64,000 nucleotides of DNA, from contig JACKIN010000001.1 of assembly GCA_020638495.1 (NCBI GenBank), positions 124,001-188,000 of the forward strand, written 5' to 3'. The notes beneath the pieces are model-generated. The model was not told the origin of the DNA. It did no database searches and saw only the letters and a program-made list of their open reading frames with translations. Made by a program: the position numbers and the translations under genes. This document shows positions 37,417-46,708 of the stretch, one piece after another. How positions within the stretch are numbered: the stretch's first letter is position 1; every line of letters begins with the position of its first letter. This DNA comes from Geminicoccaceae bacterium. Lineage in GTDB: Bacteria > Pseudomonadota > Alphaproteobacteria > Geminicoccales > Geminicoccaceae.

Positions 37417-38330
37417 TGGCCGCCTCCATCGACGAGCCGGCAGCAATCGCCGCCACCGCCGTCGCGGCGACGCCGGGCCGGCGGATGTGGCTCGCCACCT
37501 GGTCGCAGACCGAGTTCAAGATCGGCCTCGTGCTCTTCCTGCTGCTCGTCGGCACCGCCTTCATCTATCCGCTTCTGTCGGACATCGACCCGACCAAGCT
37601 CTCGGTCCGCGAGCGCTTCCTGCCGCCGGTCTTCCTCGAGGGCGGGACCTGGGCGCATCCGCTCGGCACCGACCAGCTCGGCCGCGACCTCTTCGTCCGC
37701 TCGCTCGTCGGCCTGCAGAATGCCCTGATGATCAGCGTCGCGGTGGTCGTCCTGATGTTCGCCTTCGGCGCCACGGTCGGCCTCGTCGCCGGCTATCGCG
37801 GCGGCTGGATCGACACCATCCTCATGCGGCTGACGGATGCGCAGCTCTCCATCCCGCTGATCATCCTCGCCATCATCATCCTGACCGTGTCGCGGCCAAC
37901 GCCCTTCTCGGTCATCGTGGTGCTCGCCTTGGCCGGCTGGCCGGTCTATGCGCGGGTGACGCGCAGCGTGACCCTGGCCGAGCGGCGGCGCGAGTATGTC
38001 CGGGGTGCGAAGATCCTGGGCGCTTCCGACAGCCGGATCATGTGGCTCCTGATCGCCCCCAACATCCTGCCGCCGATCGCCTTCGTCGCGGTGCTCGACA
38101 TCGCCCGGATGATGATCTTCGAGGCGATCCTCGGCTTCATCGGCATCGGCATCCAGCCGCCGACCCCGACCTTCGGCACGATCATCGCCGACGGCCGCAA
38201 ATACCTGATCAATGCCTGGTGGATCGCCACCATGCCGGGCGGCTTCCTCTTCCTCACGCTCTTGAGCGTCAACCTCATGGGTGCCGCCCTCGAGCGCGCG
38301 CGCAACCGCCTGCTGCGCGGGACCATCTGA
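37416..38330 (+). CDS. Peptide-type ABC transporter permease (DppC-like)
   Basis: A 304-residue permease whose ATG shares one base with the preceding stop. It has the N-terminal helix IGLVLFLLLVGTAFIYPLL, the DppC hallmark HPLGTDQLGRDLFVRSLVG, the coupling segment YVRGAKILGASDSRIMWLLIAPNILP and LGFIGIGIQPPTPTFGTII. It forms the channel together with the DppB-like subunit. The fused ATPase gene begins three bases after its stop. Confidence 0.93.
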   Translation: MAASIDEPAAIAATAVAATPGRRMWLATWSQTEFKIGLVLFLLLVGTAFIYPLLSDIDPTKLSVRERFLPPVFLEGGTWAHPLGTDQLGRDLFVRSLVGLQNALMISVAVVVLMFAFGATVGLVAGYRGGWIDTILMRLTDAQLSIPLIILAIIILTVSRPTPFSVIVVLALAGWPVYARVTRSVTLAERRREYVRGAKILGASDSRIMWLLIAPNILPPIAFVAVLDIARMMIFEAILGFIGIGIQPPTPTFGTIIADGRKYLINAWWIATMPGGFLFLTLLSVNLMGAALERARNRLLRGTI

Positions 38331-38333
38331 GCG

Positions 38334-40151
38334 ATGTCGGAACGCCTGCTCACCGTCGAAGGGCTCAGCGTCGACCTCGTGCGCGACGGCGGCTTGGTGC
38401 CGGTGCTGCGCGACGTCTCCCTGGCGCTGGAGGGGCGGCAGGTGCTCGGCATCGTCGGCGAGAGCGGCTCCGGCAAGACCGTGCTGGCCAAGGCGCTGGT
38501 GGGGTGGGTCGCCGAGCCGCTGGTGGCCAGCCGCGGCGTCGTCCGGTTCCGCGGCCAGGACCTGCTCGCCATGCCGCCCGAGGCCCGGCGCATCCTGCGC
38601 GGCAGCGCTGTCGGCTATATCGGTGCCGATCCGGGCAGCAGCTTCGATCCGACCCTGCCGGTCGGCCGGCAGATCGTCGAGAAGGTGCAGGCGGTGCGCG
38701 CCGACATCGACGCCCGGGCGGCGAAGAAGCGTGTGCTCGACCTCCTGGATCGCGTGCACATCCCCTCGGCCGCCCGGCGGTTCGACGAGTTCCCGCACCA
38801 GTATTCGGGCGGGATGCTGCAGCGGGCGATGATCGTCGACGCGCTGGCCTCCGATCCGGCGTTCCTCGTCTGCGACAACATCACCCAGCCACTCGACGTG
38901 ACGGTGGCGGCGCAGATCATGCGCCTCCTGCACGAGCTGCGCTCCGACCTCGACGCCGGGATCGTCTTCATCTCGACCTCGCTGCCGGTGGTCTGCGACA
39001 TCGCCGACGAGCTCGTGGTGCTGAGCCGTGGCGAGATCGTCGAGCGAAGCACGCCAGCACGGCTGCTGGAGGCGCCGGCGCACCCCTACAGCCAGGACCT
39101 GATCGCCAGGAACCCGATCATCTGGGGCACCCCGCCCTTGCCCGTCCCGGCCGAGGCGTCGCCCCGGGTCATCCTCGCGGTGGACGACGTCACCAAGACC
39201 TATGTCGTGCCGGACCGCACGCGGTTCTTCGGGACCCAGGCGGTCAAGGCGGTGCGCGGCGTCAGCTTCGCCGTGCACGGCGGCGAAAATCTCGGCCTCG
39301 TCGGCGAATCGGGTTGCGGCAAGTCCACCCTCTCCCGCCTCCTGAGCTGGGTCGAGCAGCCGGACCAGGGGCGCATCCGCTTCAAGGGCCAGGACATCGC
39401 CGGCATGTCGGCGCAGCAGCTCCTCGCCATGCGCAAGGGCTTCCAGCTCCTGCTCCAGGACCCGTTCAACTGCCTGCCGCCGAACCTGCCGATCGGCCGC
39501 TCGGTCGCCATGTCGCTGCAGATCCACGGCGGGCTCGGCCGCAAGGCGATCGCCGAGCAGGTGCGGGCGGTGATGGCCGAGGTCGGGCTCAAGGAGGACG
39601 ACCGCGAGCGCCTGCCTATCGGCATGAGCGCCGGCCAGCGGCAGCGGGTGAACATCGCCCGGGCCCTCATCCTCGAGCCCGAGCTCTTGATCCTCGACGA
39701 GACGCTCTCCGCCCTCGATCCGATGGAGCAGGCGCGGCTCCTCGACCTCTTCGAGCGGCTGCAGGCGCGGCACGGCTTCACCTATCTCTTCATCAGCCAC
39801 GATCTCGCCATGGTGCGCCGGGTCTGCACCCGGATCGCCGTCATGTATCTGGGCAAGGTGGTCGAGCTCGCCGACACGCGCAGCGTCTTCTTCGAGCCGA
39901 CGCATCCCTACACGCGCGCCCTCCTTTCGGCCGTGCCGACGCTCGAGGAGAAGCCGTTCAAGGCGGCGGACTGCCTGCTCGAGGGCGAGCCGCCGAGCCC
40001 CATCGACCTGCCGCAAGGGTGCAGCTTCGCCGCCCGCTGCCCGCATGCGATGCCCCGCTGCCGTGTCGAGGAGCCGCCGCTCGTCGATCTGGGCGGCGGG
40101 CGTTTCTCGGCCTGCTGGCTGAACGAGCCAGAGGTCAGCCGGGCGGCCTGA
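38334..40151 (+). CDS. Fused double ATPase (DppD-DppF type) with one degenerate nucleotide site
   Basis: A 605-residue protein with two ABC ATPase domains. Domain 2 has Walker A GESGCGKST (324-332), Q375, Walker B LLILDE (E456) and switch H489. Domain 1 keeps Walker A GESGSGKT (42-49) and signature YSGGM (157-161). However, it has A98 at the Q-loop glutamine, FLVCDN with N182 in place of the catalytic glutamate, and T215 at the switch histidine. The domain-2 signature is MSAGQ rather than LSGGQ. These changes fall on the same composite site, as in asymmetric ABC exporters. The C-terminal CSFAARCPHAMPRC is the usual oligopeptide-ATPase cysteine tail. Confidence 0.9.
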   Translation: MSERLLTVEGLSVDLVRDGGLVPVLRDVSLALEGRQVLGIVGESGSGKTVLAKALVGWVAEPLVASRGVVRFRGQDLLAMPPEARRILRGSAVGYIGADPGSSFDPTLPVGRQIVEKVQAVRADIDARAAKKRVLDLLDRVHIPSAARRFDEFPHQYSGGMLQRAMIVDALASDPAFLVCDNITQPLDVTVAAQIMRLLHELRSDLDAGIVFISTSLPVVCDIADELVVLSRGEIVERSTPARLLEAPAHPYSQDLIARNPIIWGTPPLPVPAEASPRVILAVDDVTKTYVVPDRTRFFGTQAVKAVRGVSFAVHGGENLGLVGESGCGKSTLSRLLSWVEQPDQGRIRFKGQDIAGMSAQQLLAMRKGFQLLLQDPFNCLPPNLPIGRSVAMSLQIHGGLGRKAIAEQVRAVMAEVGLKEDDRERLPIGMSAGQRQRVNIARALILEPELLILDETLSALDPMEQARLLDLFERLQARHGFTYLFISHDLAMVRRVCTRIAVMYLGKVVELADTRSVFFEPTHPYTRALLSAVPTLEEKPFKAADCLLEGEPPSPIDLPQGCSFAARCPHAMPRCRVEEPPLVDLGGGRFSACWLNEPEVSRAA

Positions 40152-40163
40152 AGGGAAGCGTTC

Positions 40164-41783
40164 ATGGCCAGCGACGAATCGGGAATGTGGGATTTCATCG
40201 TCGTCGGCGCCGGCGGCGCCGGGGCCGTGCTGGCGGCCCGGCTGAGCGAGGATCCGGCGACAAGGGTATTGCTGCTCGAGGCCGGGCCCGACTACCGGTC
40301 GGCCGAGCAGCCGCCCGAGATGGCGAGCCCCAACCCCTTCAACATCATCCTGCCCGAGGCCTTCCAGGCCACCTACATGTGGCCGGCGCTGCTGGCGCGG
40401 CGCACCAAGCGGCAGGCGCATCGCCTCTACTGGCGCGGCCGCGGTGTGGGTGGCAGCACCGCCATCAACGGCCAGATCGCGATCCGCGGCGTGCTCGATG
40501 CCTTCGACAACTGGGCCGAGCACGGCTGCGAGGGCTGGTCGGCGGCCGACGTGCTGCCGGGCTTCAACCGGCTCGAGACCGACGAGGACTTCGCCGGCGA
40601 AGCCTATCACGGCGGCAGCGGGCCGATCCCCGTCCATCGCACGCCGCCGGATGCCTGGGGCCCCGTCGACCGGGCGCTGCGCGATGCGGCGCTGGACCTC
40701 GGCTATCCCTGGACCCCCGACCTCAACGCGCCGACCGCCGAGGGTGTCACCACCTACGCCATCAACAGCCAGGGCGGCCGCCGGGTCTCGACCAATGACG
40801 GCTATCTCGAGCCGGCGCGCGGCCGGCCGAACCTCGAAATCAAGGGCGGCATGCTGGCGGACCGGGTGCTGATGGACGGGCGGCGGGCCACCGGCATCGC
40901 CGCCATCGGACCGGAGGGGCTGGCAACGTTCGACCTCGCCCCCGGCGGCGAAGTGCTGCTCGCGGCCGGCGCCATCCACAGCCCGCCCATCCTGTTGCGT
41001 ACCGGCATTGGCCCGGCCGCCCACCTCGCCGAGCACGGCATCGCCGTCATCCGCGACCTGCCGGTCGGCGACGGGCTCTTCGACCACCCCTTCGTCCGGC
41101 TCGAGCTGAAGCTGAGGGAGGAGCTGAAGCCGACGAGCGTCGATGCCCGGCACACCAATTGCTGCGTCAAGTACAGCTCCAACCTGCCGGGCGGCTCGCT
41201 CGCCGACATGATCTTCTTCGCCATGAACCACGGCGGCGTCGGGGTCGCCCAGGACATGGCGCAGTTCGGCGAGGCCGGCATCCATTGCGCGCTCTTCGAG
41301 GCGCATTCGCGGGGACAGGTCAGGCTCGCCTCCACCGACCCGCGCACGCAGCCGGTGGTCGACCTGAACATGCTGGACGACGAGCGGGACCTCGCCCGGC
41401 TGCGCGATGGCGCAAGGCGGCTGATGGAGATCGGCGCCCATGAGGCGGTGACCGGCAAATGCCGCGAGGTCAGCCTCGGCAATACCGGCAGGCCCATCGC
41501 CGATCTGGTGGAAGCGCCGGACGAGGCCGTCGACGACTGGATCCTCGCCGACTGCTCGGACGCGCAGCACGGTGCCGGGAGCTGCCGGATGGGGGCGTTC
41601 GACTACGAGGACGGCCGTTCCGTGCTCGACCCCAACTGCCGGGTGCGCGGCATCGAGGCGTTGCGGGTGATCGACGCCTCGATCATGCCGGCCGACTGCA
41701 AGGCGAACACGGCCTTCACCACCATGATGATCGGCGAGCAGATGGCCGAGCGGTTGCGGCGCCAGCGGGCCGGGGGCGGCTGA
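40164..41783 (+). CDS. GMC-family oxidoreductase (choline-dehydrogenase-like)
   Basis: A 539-residue FAD enzyme. The FAD loop is DFIVVGAGGAGAVLAARLSED, the GMC signature 1 WRGRGVGGSTAINGQIAIRG and signature 2 GEVLLAAGAIHSPPILLRTGIGP. The active-site histidine lies in DAQHGAGSCRMG and the flavin-proximal asparagine in DCKANTAFTTMMIGEQMA. It oxidises an alcohol to an aldehyde in relatives. It starts 12 bp after the importer ATPase and is probably in that operon, so it likely acts on the imported compound. It differs clearly from the GMC gene at 12920. Confidence 0.9.
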   Translation: MASDESGMWDFIVVGAGGAGAVLAARLSEDPATRVLLLEAGPDYRSAEQPPEMASPNPFNIILPEAFQATYMWPALLARRTKRQAHRLYWRGRGVGGSTAINGQIAIRGVLDAFDNWAEHGCEGWSAADVLPGFNRLETDEDFAGEAYHGGSGPIPVHRTPPDAWGPVDRALRDAALDLGYPWTPDLNAPTAEGVTTYAINSQGGRRVSTNDGYLEPARGRPNLEIKGGMLADRVLMDGRRATGIAAIGPEGLATFDLAPGGEVLLAAGAIHSPPILLRTGIGPAAHLAEHGIAVIRDLPVGDGLFDHPFVRLELKLREELKPTSVDARHTNCCVKYSSNLPGGSLADMIFFAMNHGGVGVAQDMAQFGEAGIHCALFEAHSRGQVRLASTDPRTQPVVDLNMLDDERDLARLRDGARRLMEIGAHEAVTGKCREVSLGNTGRPIADLVEAPDEAVDDWILADCSDAQHGAGSCRMGAFDYEDGRSVLDPNCRVRGIEALRVIDASIMPADCKANTAFTTMMIGEQMAERLRRQRAGGG

Positions 41784-41791
41784 TCAGGTCG

Positions 41792-42562
41792 ATGTCCGAG
41801 CTGGCGCGCCACGCGACCATCCTGGCGGCGCTCGGACGCGATGGTCGGGTCGGGGTCGCCGCACTGGCGCAAGCGCTCGGCGTCAGCGACGAGACCATCC
41901 GCCGCGACCTGGCCACCCTCGACGCGGCCGGGCGGCTGCGGCGGGTGCATGGCGGTGCCGTGCAGTTCCGGCCGGACGAGGAGCAGCCCATCCTCGTGCG
42001 CTCGCGCATCCGGCCGCGCGAGAAGGCGCAGCTTGCGGCAGTCGCCCGCGGCCTGGTCAAGGACGGCATGTCGATCTTCATCGACACGGGCTCCACGGCC
42101 CTGGCCTTCGCCCGCACGCTGGCCGATGCGCGCGATCTCGCCGTGATCACCAATTCGCTCGACATCGCCCGTCTCCTGGCCCCGGCACCCGGCCTGCGGG
42201 TCAAGGTCGCGCCCGGCTGGGTCAGGGCCAATGACGATGCGCTGGTCGGCGGCGACACGGTGGCGTTCGTGCGCCGCTTCGTCTTCGACATCGCCTTCAT
42301 GGGCATCGCCGCCTGCGACGCCGACTATGGCTGGATGGACTATGCCGACGAGGAGTCGGAGCTGCGCCGCGCGGTGATCGAGCAGACCCGCTGCCCGGTC
42401 CTGCTGGTCGACGACAGCAAGTTCGGCCGCCATGCCTCGATCCGCACCTTCGATCTCACGACACCGCTCACCGTGGTGACCAACCGGCCGGTCCCGGCAC
42501 CCTTCGCCGAGATCTTCGCAAGCGCCGGGGTCGAGGTGCGCCACCGGCTGCGGGGCGGCTAG
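41792..42562 (+). CDS. DeoR/GlpR-family transcriptional regulator
   Basis: A 256-residue regulator. The N-terminal DeoR helix-turn-helix reads VAALAQALGVSDETIRRDLATL, followed by RLRRVHGGAV. The ligand domain is of the sugar-phosphate-isomerase type (FIDTGSTALAFARTLADARDL, then CPVLLVDDSKFGRHASIRTF, the conserved D-x-S-K-F). DeoR proteins usually sense phosphorylated sugars or polyols; here a phosphorylated amino alcohol would fit the kinase genes, as inference. ATG 41792 lies 8 bp after the GMC gene. Its TAG stop shares CTAG with the convergent class-III enzyme gene. Confidence 0.9.
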   Translation: MSELARHATILAALGRDGRVGVAALAQALGVSDETIRRDLATLDAAGRLRRVHGGAVQFRPDEEQPILVRSRIRPREKAQLAAVARGLVKDGMSIFIDTGSTALAFARTLADARDLAVITNSLDIARLLAPAPGLRVKVAPGWVRANDDALVGGDTVAFVRRFVFDIAFMGIAACDADYGWMDYADEESELRRAVIEQTRCPVLLVDDSKFGRHASIRTFDLTTPLTVVTNRPVPAPFAEIFASAGVEVRHRLRGG

Positions 42563-43878
42563 TCGGTCAGCGCCTCCGCCAGGGCGTCGACCAGCTCGTC
42601 CGCGTGTTCGGGCTTGAAGGTGAGGGGCGGGCGGATCTTGAGCACCTCGCCATGCCGCCCGCAGGCGCCGATCAGCACACCACGCTGCCGGAGCCCGTTG
42701 ATCACCCGCCGGGCGGCCCCGGGATCGGGGTCGTCGTCGCGACAGAGGGCGACGCCGAGAAAGAGCCCGGCACCACGGACAGTGCCGATCGATGGGTGGC
42801 TTGCCTGCAGGGCCTCCAGCTTCCGACGCAGGTAGCGGCCTGTTTCGGCGGCGTTCTGCTGCAGCCCTTGCTCGCGAAGAACGTCGAGCACGGCGAGGCC
42901 GGCCGCAGCCGCCACGGGGTTGCCGCCGAAGGTGTTGAAATAGCCGAACTCGGCGAAATAGGGGGCCATCACCTCGGGTCGGGCGGCCAGGCCGGCCATG
43001 GGGAAGCCGTTGCCCATGGGCTTGCCCATGGTGACGATGTCGGGGGCGATGCCGTGGCGCTCGAAGCCCCAAAAGGCGTCGCCGGTGCGGGCGAAGCCCG
43101 GCTGCACCTCGTCGGCGATGTAGAGGGCGCCGGCCGACCGGACGACGGCTGCGGCGGCCTGGAGGAAGCCCGGCGGGTCGGCATGGACGCCGTCGCTGGA
43201 GAAGATCGAGTCGGCGATGAAGGCGGCGCAGCCGAAGCCGGCCTCGTCCAGCTCGCCGATCGCCTGCCAGACGCTGGCGGCGAAGCCGCCCGCGAGGTCG
43301 GTGCCGTAATGCCGCGCATCGGGGGCGGGCACGATCCGGACATGCGCCGGCGGCCGTCCCTGCTTGAAGGCCGAGGGCGAGATCTCGCTCACGGCCGAGG
43401 TGTTGCCGTGATAGGCGGCCGCCGTGACGATGATGCCCTGTCGCCCGGTGGCCGTCCGGGCGAGCCGGAGCGCCAGGTCGTTGGCCTCGCTGCCGCTGCA
43501 GGTGAGGGCAAGGTTCGAGAGCGCTGCCGGCAGGGTCGCCTTGAGCCGCTCGAGATAGGCTTCCGTCGGCTCGTTCAGGTAGCGCGTGTGGACATTGAGC
43601 GTCGCGGCCTGTGCGGCGATCGCCGCCACCACCTTCGGGTGGCAGTGACCGACCGAGGCCACGTTGTTGTAGACATCGAGATAGCGCCGGCCGTCGCGCG
43701 CCTCGAGCCAGACGTCCTCGGCCCGCACGATGTGCAAAGGCTCCTCGTAGAAGAGCACGGAGACCGGGCCGAGATTCGCCTGCCGCCGGGCCAGCAGGGC
43801 CGCCGTGCCCGGATCGGCGGCAGCACCGCGCGCCGGGTCGAAGGCGTTGAGGGAGAGAAGGTCGGGGTCGGTCGGCAT
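42559..43878 (-). CDS. Class-III PLP enzyme, ethanolamine-phosphate/hydroxylysine-phosphate phospho-lyase-like
   Basis: A 439-residue fold-type I PLP protein with the Schiff-base lysine in DIVTMGKPMGNGFP. It would usually be called an aspartate aminotransferase family protein. Several stretches resemble, from memory, human ETNPPL/PHYKPL phospho-lyases: YNNVASVGHCHPKV, CSGSEANDLALRLAR, SEISPSAF, IADEVQPGFAR, EFGYFNTFGGNPV and VLKIRPPLTF. Those enzymes eliminate phosphate and ammonia from phosphorylated amino alcohols. A 4-aminobutyrate-type transaminase is the alternative. ATG 43878 begins MPTDPDLLS. Two choline-kinase-like genes 9 kb away strengthen the lyase reading. Confidence 0.8.
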   Translation of the reverse strand: MPTDPDLLSLNAFDPARGAAADPGTAALLARRQANLGPVSVLFYEEPLHIVRAEDVWLEARDGRRYLDVYNNVASVGHCHPKVVAAIAAQAATLNVHTRYLNEPTEAYLERLKATLPAALSNLALTCSGSEANDLALRLARTATGRQGIIVTAAAYHGNTSAVSEISPSAFKQGRPPAHVRIVPAPDARHYGTDLAGGFAASVWQAIGELDEAGFGCAAFIADSIFSSDGVHADPPGFLQAAAAVVRSAGALYIADEVQPGFARTGDAFWGFERHGIAPDIVTMGKPMGNGFPMAGLAARPEVMAPYFAEFGYFNTFGGNPVAAAAGLAVLDVLREQGLQQNAAETGRYLRRKLEALQASHPSIGTVRGAGLFLGVALCRDDDPDPGAARRVINGLRQRGVLIGACGRHGEVLKIRPPLTFKPEHADELVDALAEALTD

Positions 43879-43994
43879 GGGCCGGCACTCTGCGTCGGGA
43901 CCGGGGCGAAGACAACCGTGCGGCGCTTGCCGCGAGCCACGCTCGGCGGGGCCGGGGGCGCGAACGAGGCGGATTAGTGGTGGCACCCCAAGCC

Positions 43995-44024
43995 GGTTGC
44001 CGGTATCGAACCGGCAACCACAAT
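43995..44024 (+). promoter_or_regulatory. Palindromic operator overlapping a promoter for the second peptide-type importer
   Basis: GGTTGCCGGT (43995-44004) and ACCGGCAACC (44010-44019) are perfect 10-bp inverted arms around five bases. The left arm contains TTGCCG (43997-44002), which with CACAAT (44019-44024) and a 16-base spacer makes a plausible promoter starting near 44031. A regulator bound here would block it. The DeoR protein encoded nearby is the natural candidate, but this is inference. A leader hairpin is less likely because the start would lie after it. Confidence 0.45.
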
Positions 44025-44047
44025 GTTCTGGTCAGGGAGAAACGTCG

Positions 44048-45637
44048 ATGTTCAGGCACATTCGCAACGGGATCGTCGGCTCGACGGCGCTGGCGCTCGT
44101 CAGCGCCGCCGCACTGGCGGCGACGCCGCCCGACATGCTGGTGATCGGCACCGACGTCGGCGCCATTCCGACACTCGACCCGGCAGCGCTCAACGCCCGG
44201 ACCGTCTCGGAGCTGGTCTCCAACCTCTACGACAATCTCCTCAAGCTCGACCCCGACGACCTGCAGTCGATCCAGCCGATGCTGGCCCTGAGCTGGGAGG
44301 TGGCGCCGGACAGCTCGAGCATCACGCTGAAGCTGCGCGACGACGCGACCTTCGCGAGCGGCAACCCGGTCACTGCCGAGGACGCGGCCTGGACCATCCA
44401 GCGGGTGATCAAGCTCGGCCAGGTGGGTGCCACGGACCTCGCCCAGTGGGGCTTCACCGCCGACAATGTCGAGCAGCTCGTCCGCGCCGAGGACGAGCGC
44501 ACGCTGGTGATCGAGCTGCCCGAGCAGGTCAGCACCGACCTCGTGCTCTACTCGCTCGCCGGCTCGTCGCTCGGCATCATCGACCGCAAGGCGGCGCTCG
44601 AGCACGAGACGGACGGCGATCTCGCCCGCGACTGGCTGCGCGCCAATGCCGCCGGCAGCGGCCCGTTCACGCTCGTCGAATGGCGGCCGGACGACATCGT
44701 GGTCACCGAGCGGCGCGAGGACTACTGGGGCGGCACGCCGGCGATGCGCCGGGTGATCATGCGCCACGTGCCGGAGTCTGGAAATCTCCGCCTGCAGCTC
44801 GAGGCCGGTGACGTCGATATCGGCCAGTATGTCGGCTCGGGCGACCTCGAGGCGCTGGCCGGGAACGAGGACATGGAGATCCAGCACACGCCGGGCTTCG
44901 GCTTCTACTACATCGCCCTCAACCAGAAGGACCCGGACCTCTCGAAGCCCAAGGTGCGCGAGGCGTTCCAGCACGTGCTCGACTGGGAGGCCTTGAGCCA
45001 GTCGTCGATGCGCTTCAACGGCTTTCCCTGGCAGTCGATCATCCCGCGCGGCATGGCGGGGGCGCCCGAGGAATTCGAGGAGCACTTCGCCTACGATCCC
45101 GAGCGGGCGCGCGAGCTGCTGGCCGAGGCCGGCTACCCGGACGGGCTCAAGAAGAAGCTCTACCCGGCCGGCGACGGCCATCTGCTGAATGCCGAATCGC
45201 TGCAGGCCACGGCGCGCCTCGCCGGCATCGAGCTGGAGCTGATCCCGGGCAACCACGTGCCGGAGTTCCGCGCCCGCGACTTCGAGGTCTACACGGGCAA
45301 CTCGGGCGGCCGCCTGCCCGACCCGTTCGCCACGGCGACCCACTACGCCTTCAACCCGGACAACAGCGACGAGGCGCAGCTCAGCGGCTACTACATGTGG
45401 CGGACGGCCTGGGACGTGCCCGAGCTGACCGAGCTAACCAACGAATCGAAGCGCGAGTCGGACCCCGAGAAGCGCGCCCAGATCTTCCGCGAGATGGACG
45501 AGATGTACCAGCAGCTCGATCCGTCGCTGATCGTGTTCTTCCAGCGCGTCGACCCCTACGTCGTCCGGGCCGAGGTCGAGGGCTATGTCGGCCACCCGAC
45601 CTGGTCGACCCGCTGGGCCGACGTGACCAAGAACTAG
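44048..45637 (+). CDS. Peptide-type ABC transporter substrate-binding protein (SBP family 5)
   Basis: A 529-residue binding protein with signal peptide GIVGSTALALVSAAALAA. It has the family-5 pattern LVIGTDVGAIPTLDPAALN, then WEVAPDSSSITLKLRDDATF, GSGPFTLVEWRPDD and YYIALNQKDPDLSKPKVREAF. ATG 44048 follows GGGAGAAACG. It is followed by two permeases but no ATPase. It is not close to the first family-5 protein at 34816 and differs in export signal (Sec here, Tat there). The ligand is unknown. Confidence 0.92.
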   Translation: MFRHIRNGIVGSTALALVSAAALAATPPDMLVIGTDVGAIPTLDPAALNARTVSELVSNLYDNLLKLDPDDLQSIQPMLALSWEVAPDSSSITLKLRDDATFASGNPVTAEDAAWTIQRVIKLGQVGATDLAQWGFTADNVEQLVRAEDERTLVIELPEQVSTDLVLYSLAGSSLGIIDRKAALEHETDGDLARDWLRANAAGSGPFTLVEWRPDDIVVTERREDYWGGTPAMRRVIMRHVPESGNLRLQLEAGDVDIGQYVGSGDLEALAGNEDMEIQHTPGFGFYYIALNQKDPDLSKPKVREAFQHVLDWEALSQSSMRFNGFPWQSIIPRGMAGAPEEFEEHFAYDPERARELLAEAGYPDGLKKKLYPAGDGHLLNAESLQATARLAGIELELIPGNHVPEFRARDFEVYTGNSGGRLPDPFATATHYAFNPDNSDEAQLSGYYMWRTAWDVPELTELTNESKRESDPEKRAQIFREMDEMYQQLDPSLIVFFQRVDPYVVRAEVEGYVGHPTWSTRWADVTKN

Positions 45638-45652
45638 GGACCGTCGGAAAGG

Positions 45653-46708
45653 GTGGGCGTGCCCAGCGTCTCGATCCTTCCCGGGCCGCGGGCACGCCGG
45701 GCGCGGCTCGGCCGCCTTGCCGGCCGGACGGTGTCGCTGGCGCTCACCCTGCTCGGCCTCATGGCGCTCACCTTCCTGATGGGGCGCCTGCTGCCGGCCG
45801 ACCCGGTGCTCGCCGTGACCGGGTTCGAGGTCGACCGTGCCACTTATGACCGCGTCTTCCTCGAGCTCGGCCTCGACCGGCCGGTCTGGCAGCAGTTCCT
45901 CGCCTATGTGGGCGGCATCTTCCAGGGTGACCTCGGGCGCTCGACCACGACGGGCCAGCCCGTCGCGGTCGACCTGCTGCGGGTGTTCCCGGCGACCTTC
46001 GAGCTGGCGCTGACCGCGGCCCTCGTCGGCTCGCTGCTCGGCATCCCGCTCGGCATCGTGGCGGCGGTCAACCGCGACCGGATGATCGACCACATCGCCC
46101 GGATCATCGGCCTCGCCGGCTACTCCATCCCGATCTTCTGGATGGGGCTGATGGCGCTCCTGGTGTTCTACGCCAAGCTGCGCTGGGTAGGGGCCTCGGG
46201 CCGCGTCGACGTCTATTACGAGGGGCTGGTGCCGTCCCGAACGGGGCTCCTCTTGGTCGATTCCGCCATCGCCGGCGACTGGGCGGTGTTCAGGAGCGCG
46301 TTCGCGCACCTGATCCTGCCGGCCTCCATCCTCGGCTACTACTCGACCGCCTATATCAGCCGCATGGCCCGCAGCTTCATGCTCGAGCAGCTCGGCCAGG
46401 AATACATCGTCGCCGCCCGGGCCAAGGGCCTGCCGCGGCATGCGGTCGTCTGGCGGCATGCCTTCAAGAACATCCGCGTCCAGCTCCTGACGGTGGTGGC
46501 CCTCGTCTTCGCCGGCCTGCTCGACGGCACGGTGCTGGTCGAGACCGTCTTCGGCTGGCCGGGCGTCGGCCAGTACCTGACCCGCGGCCTGCAGTACAAC
46601 GACATGAACGTGGTGATGGGGACCGTGCTGGTGATCGGCCTCCTCTTCCTCGCCATGAACACCATCACGGACTGGCTCTACCGCCGGCTCGACCCGAGGA
46701 CGCGATGA
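45653..46708 (+). CDS. Peptide-type ABC transporter permease (DppB-like)
   Basis: A 351-residue permease starting GTG 45653 (GTG 45659 is possible). It has the family features LTLLGLMALTFLMGRLLPADPVLAV, the periplasmic GDLGRSTTTGQPVAVDL and the coupling segment YIVAARAKGLPRHAVVWRHAFKN. It ends in ITDWLYRRLDPRTR. It overlaps the next permease gene by four bases (ATGA). Together they form the channel of the second peptide-type importer. Confidence 0.92.
   Translation: MGVPSVSILPGPRARRARLGRLAGRTVSLALTLLGLMALTFLMGRLLPADPVLAVTGFEVDRATYDRVFLELGLDRPVWQQFLAYVGGIFQGDLGRSTTTGQPVAVDLLRVFPATFELALTAALVGSLLGIPLGIVAAVNRDRMIDHIARIIGLAGYSIPIFWMGLMALLVFYAKLRWVGASGRVDVYYEGLVPSRTGLLLVDSAIAGDWAVFRSAFAHLILPASILGYYSTAYISRMARSFMLEQLGQEYIVAARAKGLPRHAVVWRHAFKNIRVQLLTVVALVFAGLLDGTVLVETVFGWPGVGQYLTRGLQYNDMNVVMGTVLVIGLLFLAMNTITDWLYRRLDPRTR

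Noticed and set aside
37260..45343. Very long minus-strand frames opposite the peptide-type importer, GMC and DeoR genes
   Set aside because: Same shadow composition and no recognisable fold. The plus-strand genes have all family motifs and operon overlaps.
45425..45450. CTAACCAAC within the binding-protein gene, similar to the TetR operator arm
   Set aside because: Only one half-site, inside coding sequence (GAG CTA ACC AAC), with no inverted partner.
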